Below the pieces are notes generated by a model. It worked only from the letters and a program-made list of their open reading frames with translations, was not told where the DNA came from and did no database searches. Below are positions 47,542-57,822 of a stretch of DNA of 64,000 bases, one piece after another. This DNA is from Inquilinus limosus_F (GTDB taxonomy: Bacteria; Pseudomonadota; Alphaproteobacteria; DSM-16000; Inquilinaceae), in the NCBI RefSeq assembly GCF_051487185.1, contig NZ_JAHVDK010000013.1:124001-188000 (forward strand), given 5' to 3'. The first letter of the stretch is position 1, and each line of letters starts with the position of its first letter. The translations under genes were made by a program, and so were the position numbers.

Positions 47542-48009
47542 CTATCCCGCCCCACCCTCCTGATACTCCGCCAAACGCTGCAGCAGGCCGCCGGCCGCGA
47601 TCAGCTGCGCCCGCTCTTCCGCCGTCAGGCAGGCGGCCGCCGCTTCGGCCATCCAGGCCTCGCGGCGGCTGCGGTTGGCCAGCACCGCCTGCGCGCCGGC
47701 ATCGGTGATCACCACATGCAGCCGGCGGCGGTCGCCGGCATCGGCCTCGCGCCGGACCATCCCCTCCTTCTCCAGCCCGCGCAGCAGGGCGGCGACGTTG
47801 GATGAGCGCAGCCCCTCGACGGTGCCGAGCTCCGTCGGGCTCGCCGTTCCCCCCAGGCGCAGCAGCGCGCCAAGCAGCATCAGCTTCGACAGCGGCAGGT
47901 CGCCGCTGTCGGATTCGCGCCGCAGCCGCCGCAGCAACGCCATCAGCTGCAGCCGGAAGGCGCCGAGCTGCTCGCGCTCGGTCGGAGAGATCTGGTCCGG
48001 GTCGATCAT
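47542..48009 (-). CDS. MarR family transcription regulator
   Basis: 155 residues, winged-helix. LSKLMLLGALLRLGGTASPTELG is the helix-turn-helix lead-in; LRSSNVAALLRGLEKEGMVRRE the recognition part; DRRRLHVVITDAG the wing. Divergent from an MFS efflux gene with an inverted repeat in the gap, so it most likely represses that pump. Ligand unknown. Confidence 0.9.
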   Translation of the reverse strand: MIDPDQISPTEREQLGAFRLQLMALLRRLRRESDSGDLPLSKLMLLGALLRLGGTASPTELGTVEGLRSSNVAALLRGLEKEGMVRREADAGDRRRLHVVITDAGAQAVLANRSRREAWMAEAAAACLTAEERAQLIAAGGLLQRLAEYQEGGAG

Positions 48010-48012
48010 TTT

Positions 48013-48028
48013 GCTATTCTGATATAGC
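48013..48028. promoter_or_regulatory. operator-like inverted repeat between marR-type gene and efflux pump
   Basis: GCTAT-N6-ATAGC in an AT-rich patch just upstream of the MarR start and 75 bases before the pump start. Typical MarR autoregulatory geometry. Confidence 0.45.
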
Positions 48029-48102
48029 TAAAACGCCATAGCCATTCGAGACGGCCGGTTCCAGGATGATGCCATGGACGGCGGGCGCCGCAGGCGTCCG
48101 TC

Positions 48103-49530
48103 GTGAAATGCGAGGTCTCGCCCGTGTCCTCCCTGCCCGACGGCCTGCCCCTGCCCCGCCGCAGATGGGCCTTCGCCACCGTGGTGCTCGGCATCATGCT
48201 CGCCGTGCTCGACGGCTCCGTCGCCAATGTGGCGCTGCCGACGATCGCGGCGGAGTTCCGGGCCAGCCCGTCGATGTCGATCTGGATCGTCAACGCCTAT
48301 CAGCTGGCGGTCGTGGTCTCGCTGCTGCCGCTGGCGGGGCTGGGCGAGATCGTCGGCTACCGCCGGATCTATGTCGGCGGCCTCGCCCTGTTCACCGTCG
48401 CCTCGCTGGCCTGCGCCCTGTCGGACTCGCTGCTGGCGCTGACCCTCTCCCGCGTCGCCCAGGGCTTCGGCGCCGCCGGGATCATGAGCGTCAACACCGC
48501 GCTGATCCGCTACATCTTCCCGCGCGCCCGGCTGGGCCATGTGCTGGGCGTCAACGCCATGATCGCGGCCAGCGCCTCCACCATCGGCCCCAGCTTCGCC
48601 GGCGCCCTGCTGTCGGTCGCCTCCTGGCCCTGGCTGTTCGCGATCAACCTGCCGCTCGGCGTCGCCGCGATCGTCATCGGCAGCCGCAACCTGCCGGAGA
48701 GCGACCTGGCCGACCGGCGCTTCGACCTGCTGAGCGCGCTGCTCTCCGCCGCCACCTTCGGCCTGCTGATCACCGGCATCGACAGCATCGCCCATGCGCT
48801 CGACTGGCCGCTGATCGCGCTGCAGTTCGGCCTGTGCCTCGTCGCCGGCCTCTGGCTGGTGCGGCGGCAACTGGCCCAGGCCACGCCGCTGCTGCCGCTG
48901 GACCTGCTGCGCATCCCGGTGGTCGGGCTGTCGGTCGCCACCTCGATCAGCTCCTTCGCGGCGCAGATGGCGGCCTTCGTCGCGCTGCCCTTCCTGCTGC
49001 AGACCGGCTTCGGCTTCTCCCCGGCCGAGGTCGGAATGCTGATGATTCCCTGGCCGCTGGCGGTCGCGGTCACCGCGCCCTTCGCCGGCCGCCTGGCCGA
49101 CCGGCATCCGCCCGGCCTCCTGGGCGGCATCGGCCTCGCCCTCCTGGCCATCGGCCTGGTGCTGCTGGCGACCCTGCCAGAGGATCCCTCCCTCTTCGGC
49201 GTCGTCTGGCGCATGGCGCTGTGCGGCGCCGGCTTCGGCCTGTTCCAGTCGCCCAACAACCGGGTGATGATCGGATCGGCCCCGCGCAGCCGCAGCGGCG
49301 CCGCCAGCGGCATGCTGGGCACCGCCCGCCTGCTGGGCCAGGCCACCGGCGCCGCGCTGGTGGCGCTGCTGTTCGCGCATTTCCCCGACCATGGCAGCCG
49401 GGCGGCGCTGCTGACCGCAGCCGGGCTGGCCACCGCCGCCATGGTGGTCAGCTGCCTACGCCTGGCAACCCCGGCCTATGCCGCGGACGAGCCGGCCCCG
49501 GAGCCGCGGGACGCCGCCGCGAGCCGCTGA
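48103..49530 (+). CDS. MFS transporter, DHA2-like efflux pump
   Basis: 475 residues, about 14 membrane segments. ATVVLGIMLAVLDGSVANVA with LPTIAAEF (motif D1 region) and WIVNAYQLAVVVSLLPLAGL mark the DHA2 branch; motif A is weak (GEIVGYRR). GTG at 48103 is used here; GTG 48124 is also possible. Probably exports a toxic compound sensed by the divergent MarR regulator. Confidence 0.9.
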   Translation: MKCEVSPVSSLPDGLPLPRRRWAFATVVLGIMLAVLDGSVANVALPTIAAEFRASPSMSIWIVNAYQLAVVVSLLPLAGLGEIVGYRRIYVGGLALFTVASLACALSDSLLALTLSRVAQGFGAAGIMSVNTALIRYIFPRARLGHVLGVNAMIAASASTIGPSFAGALLSVASWPWLFAINLPLGVAAIVIGSRNLPESDLADRRFDLLSALLSAATFGLLITGIDSIAHALDWPLIALQFGLCLVAGLWLVRRQLAQATPLLPLDLLRIPVVGLSVATSISSFAAQMAAFVALPFLLQTGFGFSPAEVGMLMIPWPLAVAVTAPFAGRLADRHPPGLLGGIGLALLAIGLVLLATLPEDPSLFGVVWRMALCGAGFGLFQSPNNRVMIGSAPRSRSGAASGMLGTARLLGQATGAALVALLFAHFPDHGSRAALLTAAGLATAAMVVSCLRLATPAYAADEPAPEPRDAAASR

Positions 49531-49682
49531 CGCGCGGGAGCGTTGCGTCCGCCGCCCTTGCGCCGCGGGCGGGAATGGCGTTCTTTCTGGATCGGACGTT
49601 TCCGACGGGTGCCGCGGTTCTTTTCTGATCGCCGCAGGCATCCGGCCGACCGAAAGTGACCCGAGCAGCACGGACCCGATCA

Positions 49683-51545
49683 ATGCCAGCCTATCGTTCC
49701 CGCACCACCACCCACGGCCGCAACATGGCCGGAGCCCGCGGGCTCTGGCGCGCGACCGGCATGACGGATGCGGATTTCGGCAAGCCGATCATCGCCGTCG
49801 TCAACTCCTTCACCCAATTCGTGCCCGGCCATGTCCACCTCAAGGACCTCGGCCAGCTGGTGGCGCGGGAAATCGAGGCCGCGGGCGGGGTCGCCAAGGA
49901 GTTCAACACCATCGCCGTCGACGACGGCATCGCCATGGGCCATGACGGCATGCTGTACAGCCTGCCGTCGCGCGAGATCATCGCCGACAGCGTCGAGTAC
50001 ATGGTCAACGCGCATTGCGCCGACGGCATGGTCTGCATCTCGAACTGCGACAAGATCACGCCCGGCATGCTGATGGCGGCGATGCGGCTGAACATCCCGG
50101 TGGTGTTCGTGTCCGGCGGGCCGATGGAGGCCGGCAAGGTCAAGTTGCAGGGCGAAACCAAGGCGCTGGACCTGGTCGACGCCATGGTCGCCGCCGCCGA
50201 CAGCCGGGTCAGCGACGAGGACGTGAAGGTGATCGAGCGGTCGGCCTGCCCGACCTGCGGCTCCTGCTCCGGCATGTTCACCGCCAATTCGATGAACTGC
50301 CTGACCGAGGCGCTGGGCCTGGCGCTGCCGGGCAACGGTTCGACCCTCGCCACCCATGCCGACCGCAAGCGGCTGTTCGTCGAGGCCGGGCACCTGATCG
50401 TCGACCTGGTGAAGCGCTACTACGAGCAGGACGACGAGTCGGTGCTGCCGCGCAGCATCGCCACCTTCGCCGCCTTCGAGAACGCCATGACGCTCGACAT
50501 CGCCATGGGCGGGTCGACCAACACCGTGCTGCACCTGCTGGCGGCGGCGCAGGAGGGCGGGGTCGACTTCACCATGGCCGATATCGACCGGCTGTCGCGC
50601 CGGGTGCCGGTGCTGTGCAAGGTCGCGCCCGCCGTTCCGAACGTGCATATGGAGGACGTCCATCGCGCCGGCGGCATCATGGCGATCCTGGGCGAGCTGG
50701 ACCGGGCCGGCCTGCTGCATCGCGACACCCGCATGGTCCATGCCGAAAGCCTGGCGGCCGCGCTGGACCGCTGGGACATCAAGCGCACCGACAGCGACTC
50801 CGTGCACAATTTCTACCGCGCGGCGCCGGGCGGCGTCCCGACCCAGGTCGCCTTCAGCCAGGACGCGCGCTACCCGAGCGTCGATGACGACCGCAAGCGC
50901 GGCACCATCCGCGACCTGGAGCACGCCTTCAGCCCGGATGGCGGCCTGGCGGTGCTGCACGGCAACATCGCCGAGGATGGCTGCGTGGTGAAGACCGCAG
51001 GCGTCGACGCCAGCATCCTCACTTTCTCCGGCCCCGCCCGGATCTTCGAGAGCCAGGATGCGGCGGTCGACGGCATCCTGGGCGGCCGGATCCAGCCCGG
51101 CGACGTGGTGCTGATCCGCTACGAGGGCCCGCGCGGCGGCCCCGGCATGCAGGAGATGCTGTATCCGACCAGCTATCTGAAGTCGAAGGGGCTGGGCAAG
51201 GCCTGCGCCCTGGTCACCGATGGCCGCTTCTCCGGCGGCTCCTCCGGCCTGTCGATCGGCCATGTCTCGCCCGAGGCGGCGGAAGGCGGCGCCATCGCCC
51301 TGGTCGAGGAAGGCGACATCATCGAGATCGACATCCCCGGCCGCCGGATCCACCTCGCCGTCTCCGACGAGGAGCTGGCGCGGCGGCGGGCGGCGATGAA
51401 CGCCCGTGCCGACGGCGGCTGGAAGCCGGCGGCGCCGCGCACCCGCAAGGTCTCGGCGGCGCTGCAGGCCTATGCGGCGCTGACCACCAGCGCCTCGCGC
51501 GGCGCGGTGCGCGACGTCAGTCAGCTCCGCCCGCGCCAGGCCTGA
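49683..51545 (+). CDS. ilvD: dihydroxy-acid dehydratase
   Basis: 620 residues; iron-sulfur enzyme of branched-chain amino-acid synthesis that dehydrates dihydroxy-isovalerate and -methylvalerate. Start MPAYRSRTTTHGRNMAGARG. Cluster Cys residues are in CISNCDKITPGM and CPTCGSCSGMFTANSMNC. YEGPRGGPGMQEMLYPTSYL and DGRFSGGSSGLSIGHVSPE close the fold. A hairpin terminator follows the stop. Single gene unit. Confidence 0.97.
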   Translation: MPAYRSRTTTHGRNMAGARGLWRATGMTDADFGKPIIAVVNSFTQFVPGHVHLKDLGQLVAREIEAAGGVAKEFNTIAVDDGIAMGHDGMLYSLPSREIIADSVEYMVNAHCADGMVCISNCDKITPGMLMAAMRLNIPVVFVSGGPMEAGKVKLQGETKALDLVDAMVAAADSRVSDEDVKVIERSACPTCGSCSGMFTANSMNCLTEALGLALPGNGSTLATHADRKRLFVEAGHLIVDLVKRYYEQDDESVLPRSIATFAAFENAMTLDIAMGGSTNTVLHLLAAAQEGGVDFTMADIDRLSRRVPVLCKVAPAVPNVHMEDVHRAGGIMAILGELDRAGLLHRDTRMVHAESLAAALDRWDIKRTDSDSVHNFYRAAPGGVPTQVAFSQDARYPSVDDDRKRGTIRDLEHAFSPDGGLAVLHGNIAEDGCVVKTAGVDASILTFSGPARIFESQDAAVDGILGGRIQPGDVVLIRYEGPRGGPGMQEMLYPTSYLKSKGLGKACALVTDGRFSGGSSGLSIGHVSPEAAEGGAIALVEEGDIIEIDIPGRRIHLAVSDEELARRRAAMNARADGGWKPAAPRTRKVSAALQAYAALTTSASRGAVRDVSQLRPRQA

Positions 51546-51552
51546 GATCGGG

Positions 51553-51586
51553 AGGCCGCGGGACGATCTTCTTCCCTGCGGCCTTT
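51553..51586 (+). terminator. hairpin terminator after ilvD
   Basis: AGGCCGC (51553-51559) pairs with GCGGCCT (51578-51584), extended by GGG/CCC with one bulge; TTT follows. Eight bases past the ilvD stop. Confidence 0.6.
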
Positions 51587-51689
51587 ACCTGAGGGCCGAT
51601 CCATCCTACATCCCGCCCGGTCGGCGCTTCGGGCCAGCCCGGACCGCCGCGATGCCGCAACCGTACGATATTTGAGAGGACCGCACGCC

Positions 51690-52812
51690 ATGCGTGCCGA
51701 GACCGAAGCCAAGGCCCAGGAGATCAAGCAGTCGCTCGCGCTGCTGAGGAGGTCTCTTTGACTGGGATAACGCTGTCAGACGACTGGACGAGCTGAACGC
51801 GCTCGCCGAGGACCCGAAGCTCTGGGACAGCCCGGAGAAGGCGCAGACCCTGCTGCGCGAACGCACCCATCTGGACAACGCCATCACCGGCTACAAGGCG
51901 CTGGCGGGCGAGTTCGACGACACCGTCGGATTGATCGAGCTGGCCGAGGCCGAGAGCGATGCCGAGGTTCTGGCCGATGCCGAGGCGCAGCTGGGCCAGC
52001 TGGCCGAGCGGGTGGCGAAGAAGCAGCTGGAGAGCCTGCTGGCCGGCGAGGCCGACGGCAACGACTGCTATCTCGAGGTCAATGCCGGCGCCGGCGGCAC
52101 CGAGGCCCAGGACTGGGGCCAGATGCTGCTGCGCATGTATGTGCGCTGGGCCGAGCAGCACGGCTTCAAGGTGGAGTGGCTGGAGGAGAGCCCCGGCGAA
52201 GAGGCGGGGATCAAGTCGGCCACGGTGCTGATCAAAGGCCACAACGCCTATGGCTGGCTGAAGACCGAATCGGGCGTGCACCGCCTGGTCCGGATCAGCC
52301 CCTTCGACAGCGCGGCGCGGCGGCACACCAGCTTCGCCTCGGTCGCGGTGTCGCCGGTGATCGATGATTCGATCGACATCACGGTCGACGAGAAGGACCT
52401 GAAGGTCGACACCTACCGGTCCTCTGGCGCGGGCGGCCAGCACGTCAACAAGACGGAATCGGCGATCCGCATCACCCATATCCCGACCGGCATCGTCGTC
52501 GCCTGCCAGAACGACCGCTCGCAGCACCGCAACCGGGCCATGGCCATGGACATGCTGCGCGCCCGCCTCTACGAGCGCGAGCTGCAGCTGCGCGAGGCCC
52601 AGGCCCAGGCGCTGCAGGCGGAGAAGACCGACATCGGCTGGGGCCACCAGATCCGCAGCTATGTGCTGCAGCCCTATCAGATGGTGAAGGACCTGCGCAC
52701 GGGCGTGGAGACCAGCGCCTCCGCCGCGGTTCTGGACGGCGACATCGACCAGTTCCTGGAGGCGTCGCTGGCGGCGAAGCTGAAGGGCCAGGGCGAAGAG
52801 CTGACGGCCTGA
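51690..52812 (+). CDS. prfB: peptide chain release factor 2 (programmed +1 frameshift)
   Basis: RF2 ends translation at UGA and UAA. The gene starts at ATG 51690 (MRAETEAKAQEIKQSLALLR), runs 23 codons to an in-frame TGA at 51759-51761, and continues in the +1 frame from GAC 51760 (DWDNAVRRLDELNAL) to the stop at 52812, giving about 373 residues. The SPF tripeptide (RISPFDS) for stop-codon choice and the GGQ (residues 248-250, SSGAGGQHVNK) are present. Without the shift only a C-terminal piece from 51931 would be called, missing the first domain. Confidence 0.97.
51747..51762 (+). promoter_or_regulatory. prfB programmed frameshift site
   Basis: AGGAGG (51747-51752), a Shine-Dalgarno-like stimulator, three bases (TCT), then the slippery CTT and the in-frame TGA followed by C. 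This is the classic RF2 autoregulatory arrangement: low RF2 lets the ribosome pause at TGA and slip +1. Confidence 0.96.
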
Positions 52813-52886
52813 GCACGGGCGGCGCCGGTGGCGCCGCCCCACCCGCCATGGCACAAGACCGGAATGGGACCAACAGGCCAGAACGG

Positions 52887-53780
52887 ATGACCGACAGCAT
52901 TCCGATCCTCGACGGCATCGCCACGATCCGCGACCGCTATGACGCCTTCATCGTCGACCTCTGGGGCGTGGTGCACGACGGTGTCACGCCCTATCCCGGC
53001 GTGATCGACTGCCTGCAGCGGCTGCGCGCCGAGGGCAAGCAGGTGTGCCTGCTGTCGAACGCGCCGCGGCGGGTCGGGTCGGTGACGCAGCGGCTGGCCC
53101 AGATCGGCGTGCCGGAGGAGTGCTGGGACGCGATCCTGTCCTCGGGCGAGGCGGCGCATCTGGCGCTGGTGGCGCGCGACGACGACTTCCACCAGGCGCT
53201 GGGCGAACGTTTCCTGCATCTCGGGCCCGAGCGGGACGCCGACGTCTATGAGGGCGTCGATGACATCGTCCGCGTCGACGATTTGGCCGATGCGGAGTTC
53301 GTGCTGAACACCGGCATCGACGACCCGGAGGAACGGGTCGAGGACCACGCCCCGCTGCTGGAGGCCGCAGCGGGTCGCCGCCTGCCGATGATCTGCGCCA
53401 ACCCGGATATCGTCGTCATCGTCGGCGGCCGGATGCAGATCTGCGCCGGGGCCCTGGCCCAGCACTACGAGACGCTGGGCGGCCAGGTGTTCTATCACGG
53501 CAAGCCGCATCCGCCGGTCTATCGCCGCTGCTTCGAGCTGCTGGGCCGGCCCGACCCGGCGCGGGTGCTGGCGGTCGGCGACAGCTTCCACACCGACATG
53601 GCCGGCGCGGCCGCGGCCGGGATCGACGGGCTGTTCGTGATCGGCGGCATCCACGGCGCCGAGCTGCGCGACGGCGCCACCGGCCGGCCGGACGCGCACA
53701 AGCTGACCGCCGCGGCCGAGCGGCACCGGCTGCGACCGGTGGCGGCGGTGGAGCGGCTGGCCTGGAGCGGACCCGCTTAA
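52887..53780 (+). CDS. TIGR01459 family HAD-type hydrolase
   Basis: 297-residue HAD phosphatase of the NagD-like group with a class IIA cap. Motif I DLWGVVHDG (here Asp then Gly-rich, Asp at +4 replaced by Val/Val context DLWGVVHDG), motif II LLSNAPR, motif III GKPHPPVY, motif IV VGDSFHTDMAG. Proteins of this subgroup are widespread in alphaproteobacteria; substrate unknown. ATG 52887 is used; an in-frame ATG at 52848 would add 13 residues. The usual second catalytic Asp (DxD) is not evident, so activity may differ from classical phosphatases. Confidence 0.87.
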   Translation: MTDSIPILDGIATIRDRYDAFIVDLWGVVHDGVTPYPGVIDCLQRLRAEGKQVCLLSNAPRRVGSVTQRLAQIGVPEECWDAILSSGEAAHLALVARDDDFHQALGERFLHLGPERDADVYEGVDDIVRVDDLADAEFVLNTGIDDPEERVEDHAPLLEAAAGRRLPMICANPDIVVIVGGRMQICAGALAQHYETLGGQVFYHGKPHPPVYRRCFELLGRPDPARVLAVGDSFHTDMAGAAAAGIDGLFVIGGIHGAELRDGATGRPDAHKLTAAAERHRLRPVAAVERLAWSGPA

Positions 53781-53926
53781 TACCAGCGGCCTTTGAGATC
53801 GACTCTTCGGTCCCTTCCCCGTCATGGCGAGGCGCGGAGCGCCGCGACCATCCAGGGGCGGGTGATGCTGGATGGCCACGCCCTTCGGGGCTCGCCATGA
53901 CGGGTCAACGTTTCGGGCCGCTGGTA
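53781..53926. repeat. nested palindromes including a CGTCAT...ATGACG element
   Basis: Outer arms TACCAGCGGCC (53781-53791) and complement (53916-53926) begin directly after the HAD stop codon and enclose an inner element with arms CGTCATGGCGAG (53820-53831) and complement (53891-53902). The inner one belongs to the same group as at 24568 and 47435. Confidence 0.8.
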
Positions 53927-53935
53927 TAAGATCCC

Positions 53936-53970
53936 GTGGGTTGGGTTCGCGGCATACGAACCCAACCCAC
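53936..53970. repeat. perfect 14-bp hairpin repeat
   Basis: GTGGGTTGGGTTCG (53936-53949), seven-base loop, and exact complement (53957-53970). Widespread REP-like motif in proteobacteria. It separates the convergent HAD and RHH genes and could terminate both, although no T-run is present. Confidence 0.75.
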
Positions 53971-53984
53971 GTTCTGCCGGGATA

Positions 53985-54338
53985 CTACGCCCTGGCCCCG
54001 ACCACGCCTTCCAGCGCCGCGGTCAGCAGCGCCGGCGGGGTCTGGACAGAGGCGTGGGCCGGCGGCTGCACCTGCGCCGGCCGGCGCGTCAGCTCGCGGA
54101 AATAGCACAGGACGAAGACCCTGAGCGCCCCGGTCAGGCCGCTGCCCCTGCGGGCAGCGTCGATGCGGGTGCAGATCTCGTTCAGCCCGATCTGTTCACG
54201 GGCGCAGATTTCCATCAGCCCGTCCCAGAACACGACCTCCATGCGGACGCTGGTACGCCGTCCGGCGACCGTCACGTTGCGGCAGATCGACAGCGGGTCC
54301 GCGTCGCGGGCGAGAGCTCCATTATGACCCATCGTCAC
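53985..54338 (-). CDS. ribbon-helix-helix domain protein
   Basis: 117 residues (or 115 from ATG 54332). RNVTVAGRRTSVRMEVVFWDGLMEICARE with GLNEICTRIDAAR is the ribbon-helix-helix of the alphaproteobacterial RHH_4 group; GLTGALRVFVLCYFREL follows. Probably a small DNA-binding regulator; target unknown. The tail is Pro/Ala-rich. Upstream DNA is AT-rich (54390-54440) and likely holds its promoter. Confidence 0.85.
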   Translation of the reverse strand: MTMGHNGALARDADPLSICRNVTVAGRRTSVRMEVVFWDGLMEICAREQIGLNEICTRIDAARRGSGLTGALRVFVLCYFRELTRRPAQVQPPAHASVQTPPALLTAALEGVVGARA

Positions 54339-54469
54339 CTTTCCGGGCCCGCAGCCCCGGAAACCGGGCCATGGGCGACATCAAATACACGGCATTATGT
54401 TGAATAATTACCGCTTCCCGGCAAAAAGGTGAACCAGCGATTGCGCTTTTCCGTTCCGGCGCGTGTCGC

Positions 54470-55459
54470 TTAGTGTCGTGGCGCCGCCTCGGTGTCGGCG
54501 CAGATCTCGAATTCCGCCTGCACCGTGGCGTGGTCGACACCGAAGCGGTCGCGCAGCAGCCGGGTCACCGCGCCGACCGCCTGGTCGGAATCGGCGCCCT
54601 CGCGCAGCCGGGCGTGCAGGGTCACGATCGGCCGGCCCGGCGTCAGGGTCCAGGCGTGGACGTGATGCACGTCGATCACCGCCGGCACCCCGGCCAGGAT
54701 CGCCTCGGTCAGCGCCGCCTCGTCGATTCGGTCGGGCGTGCCCTCGACCAGCACATGGCCGGATTCGCGCAGGATCGCCCAGGCGCTGCGCAGGACCAGC
54801 AGCGACACCAGCACCGACAGGATCGGGTCGATCGGCGTCCAGCCGGTGGCCAGGATGACCGCGCCGGCGGCGAGCGCGCCGATCGAGCCGAGCAGGTCGC
54901 CCAGCACGTGCAGCGCCGCACCGCGCAGGTTCAGGTTCGTCCGGTCGCCGCCCTGCAGCACCCGATAGGCGACCAGGTTGGCGACCAGGCCGGCGGCGGC
55001 GATGCCCATCATCAGCCCGCCCGCGACCGGCGCCGGCGCGGCCAGCCGGCCGACGGCCTCGACCACGATCGCGATAACGACCGCCAGCAGCACGATGCCA
55101 TTGGCGAAGGCGGCCAGCACCTGCACCCGGCCATAGCCGTAGCTGCGCCGGGCGTCGCGGGGACGCCGCGCCATCCGCGCCGCCAGCCAGGCCAGCGCCA
55201 GCGCCGCCGCATCGGTCAGCATGTGCCCGGCATCGGCCAGGAGCGCGAGGGAATTGGCGATCCAGCCGCCGGCCGCCTCGAGCAGCATGAAGCCGGCGGT
55301 GATCGCCAAGGCCGCCAGCAGGCGCCGCTCGCCATCCGCCCCCTCCGGCATCCCGTGGTGATGGCGACGGCCCGGCCCGTGATCATGCGCCGCGTGATCG
55401 TGCCCGGCTGCGGATCCGTGCGGGTGCGGCGCCTCTCCGGGCGGATGGTCGTGCGGCAT
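54470..55459 (-). CDS. cation diffusion facilitator (CDF) metal exporter
   Basis: 329-residue inner-membrane zinc/cobalt/cadmium-proton antiporter (CzcD/ZitB type). Very His-rich N-terminal stretch (residues 2-37), six helices, and metal-site residues in SLALLADAGHMLTDAAAL (HxxxD) and ALHVLGDLLGSIG (HxxxD). The C-terminal cytosolic domain shows IDVHHVHAWTLTPGRP. ATG 55459 starts right before the His-rich part. Divergent from the atp operon. Confidence 0.92.
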   Translation of the reverse strand: MPHDHPPGEAPHPHGSAAGHDHAAHDHGPGRRHHHGMPEGADGERRLLAALAITAGFMLLEAAGGWIANSLALLADAGHMLTDAAALALAWLAARMARRPRDARRSYGYGRVQVLAAFANGIVLLAVVIAIVVEAVGRLAAPAPVAGGLMMGIAAAGLVANLVAYRVLQGGDRTNLNLRGAALHVLGDLLGSIGALAAGAVILATGWTPIDPILSVLVSLLVLRSAWAILRESGHVLVEGTPDRIDEAALTEAILAGVPAVIDVHHVHAWTLTPGRPIVTLHARLREGADSDQAVGAVTRLLRDRFGVDHATVQAEFEICADTEAAPRH

Positions 55460-55691
55460 TCCGGCTCTCCGGAGGATGCGAATCGTTCGCGCCAGTCTAC
55501 ATCTGGCACTCCGACGTGAAAAACCCGCCCGGAATGCCGGTTGCACACCCACAACCGCTATGTTAGATGACGGCGCGCCGAGCGGAAGGGGTGGGCCTCG
55601 GACAATATCTTGTTGTGCGATCGAGCCCCCCGAACATTCGGCGGTCGTGGCCTCCTGCCACGATCGAAACAAAACGATCGAGGGACGATCG
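55460..55691. promoter_or_regulatory. divergent region between CDF gene and atp operon
   Basis: 232 bases. Candidate atp promoter TTGCAC (55541-55546) and TAGATG (55564-55569), spacer 17. Nearer the start: a CGTGGC/GCCACG hairpin (about 55645-55661) and three copies of ACGATCG (55660, 55674, 55685), the last touching the atpH start. Confidence 0.35.
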
Positions 55692-56251
55692 GTGGCAGCC
55701 ACAGGGTCAGGGATATCCGGCCTCGCATCCAGTTACGCGACGGCGCTGTACGCACTCGCAGATGAAGGCAAGACGCTCGACCGGACCGCGGACGACCTGC
55801 GCGGCCTGAAGGCGGCGCTGGCCGAGAGCGAGGATCTGCGCCGTCTGGTCCGCAGCCCGCTGCTGTCGCGCGACGCGCAGGGCAAGGCGATGGCCGCGGT
55901 GTTGGAGCGGGCGGGCGTGTCCGAGCTGGTGCGCCGCTTCGTCGGCTTGGTGGCGCGCAATCGCCGCCTGTTCGCCCTCGACGCCATGATCGACGCCTTC
56001 CTGGCCGAGCTGGCCCGCCGCCGCGGCGAGCTCACCGCCGAGGTCACCGCCGCCGCGGCGCTGACCGACCGCCAGACCGAGGCGCTGGTCGATCAGCTCA
56101 AGAAGGCCATGGGCGCCAAGGTCCAGGTCAATGTCAAAGTCGATCCCGCGCTGCTCGGCGGGATGATCGTCAAAGTCGGCTCGCGCATGGTCGACAGCTC
56201 CCTGCGCACGAAACTGGCCAAGCTGCAGCTCGCGATGAAGGGGACCGTCTG

Positions 56252-56252
<1 letters not shown>
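55692..56252 (+). CDS. atpH: F1 ATP synthase delta subunit
   Basis: 186 residues; links F1 to the stator of ATP synthase. Family marks LASSYATALYALADE at the N-terminus, SPLLSRDAQGKAM, and the C-terminal DPALLGGMIVKVGSRMVDSSLRTKL. GTG start at 55692 follows GAGGGA. Its stop overlaps atpA (TGATG). First gene of atpHAGDC. Confidence 0.94.
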
Positions 56253-57781
<1,529 letters not shown>

Positions 57782-57822
57782 GCGACGGTCGCACCCACCA
57801 CGAGACTTGAAGGCGGGGCGCC

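Noticed and set aside
51690..51761. prfB as a pseudogene because of the in-frame TGA
   Set aside because: The AGGAGG-TCT-CTT-TGA-C context and intact +1 frame show programmed frameshifting, not decay; selenocysteine was also considered and dismissed.
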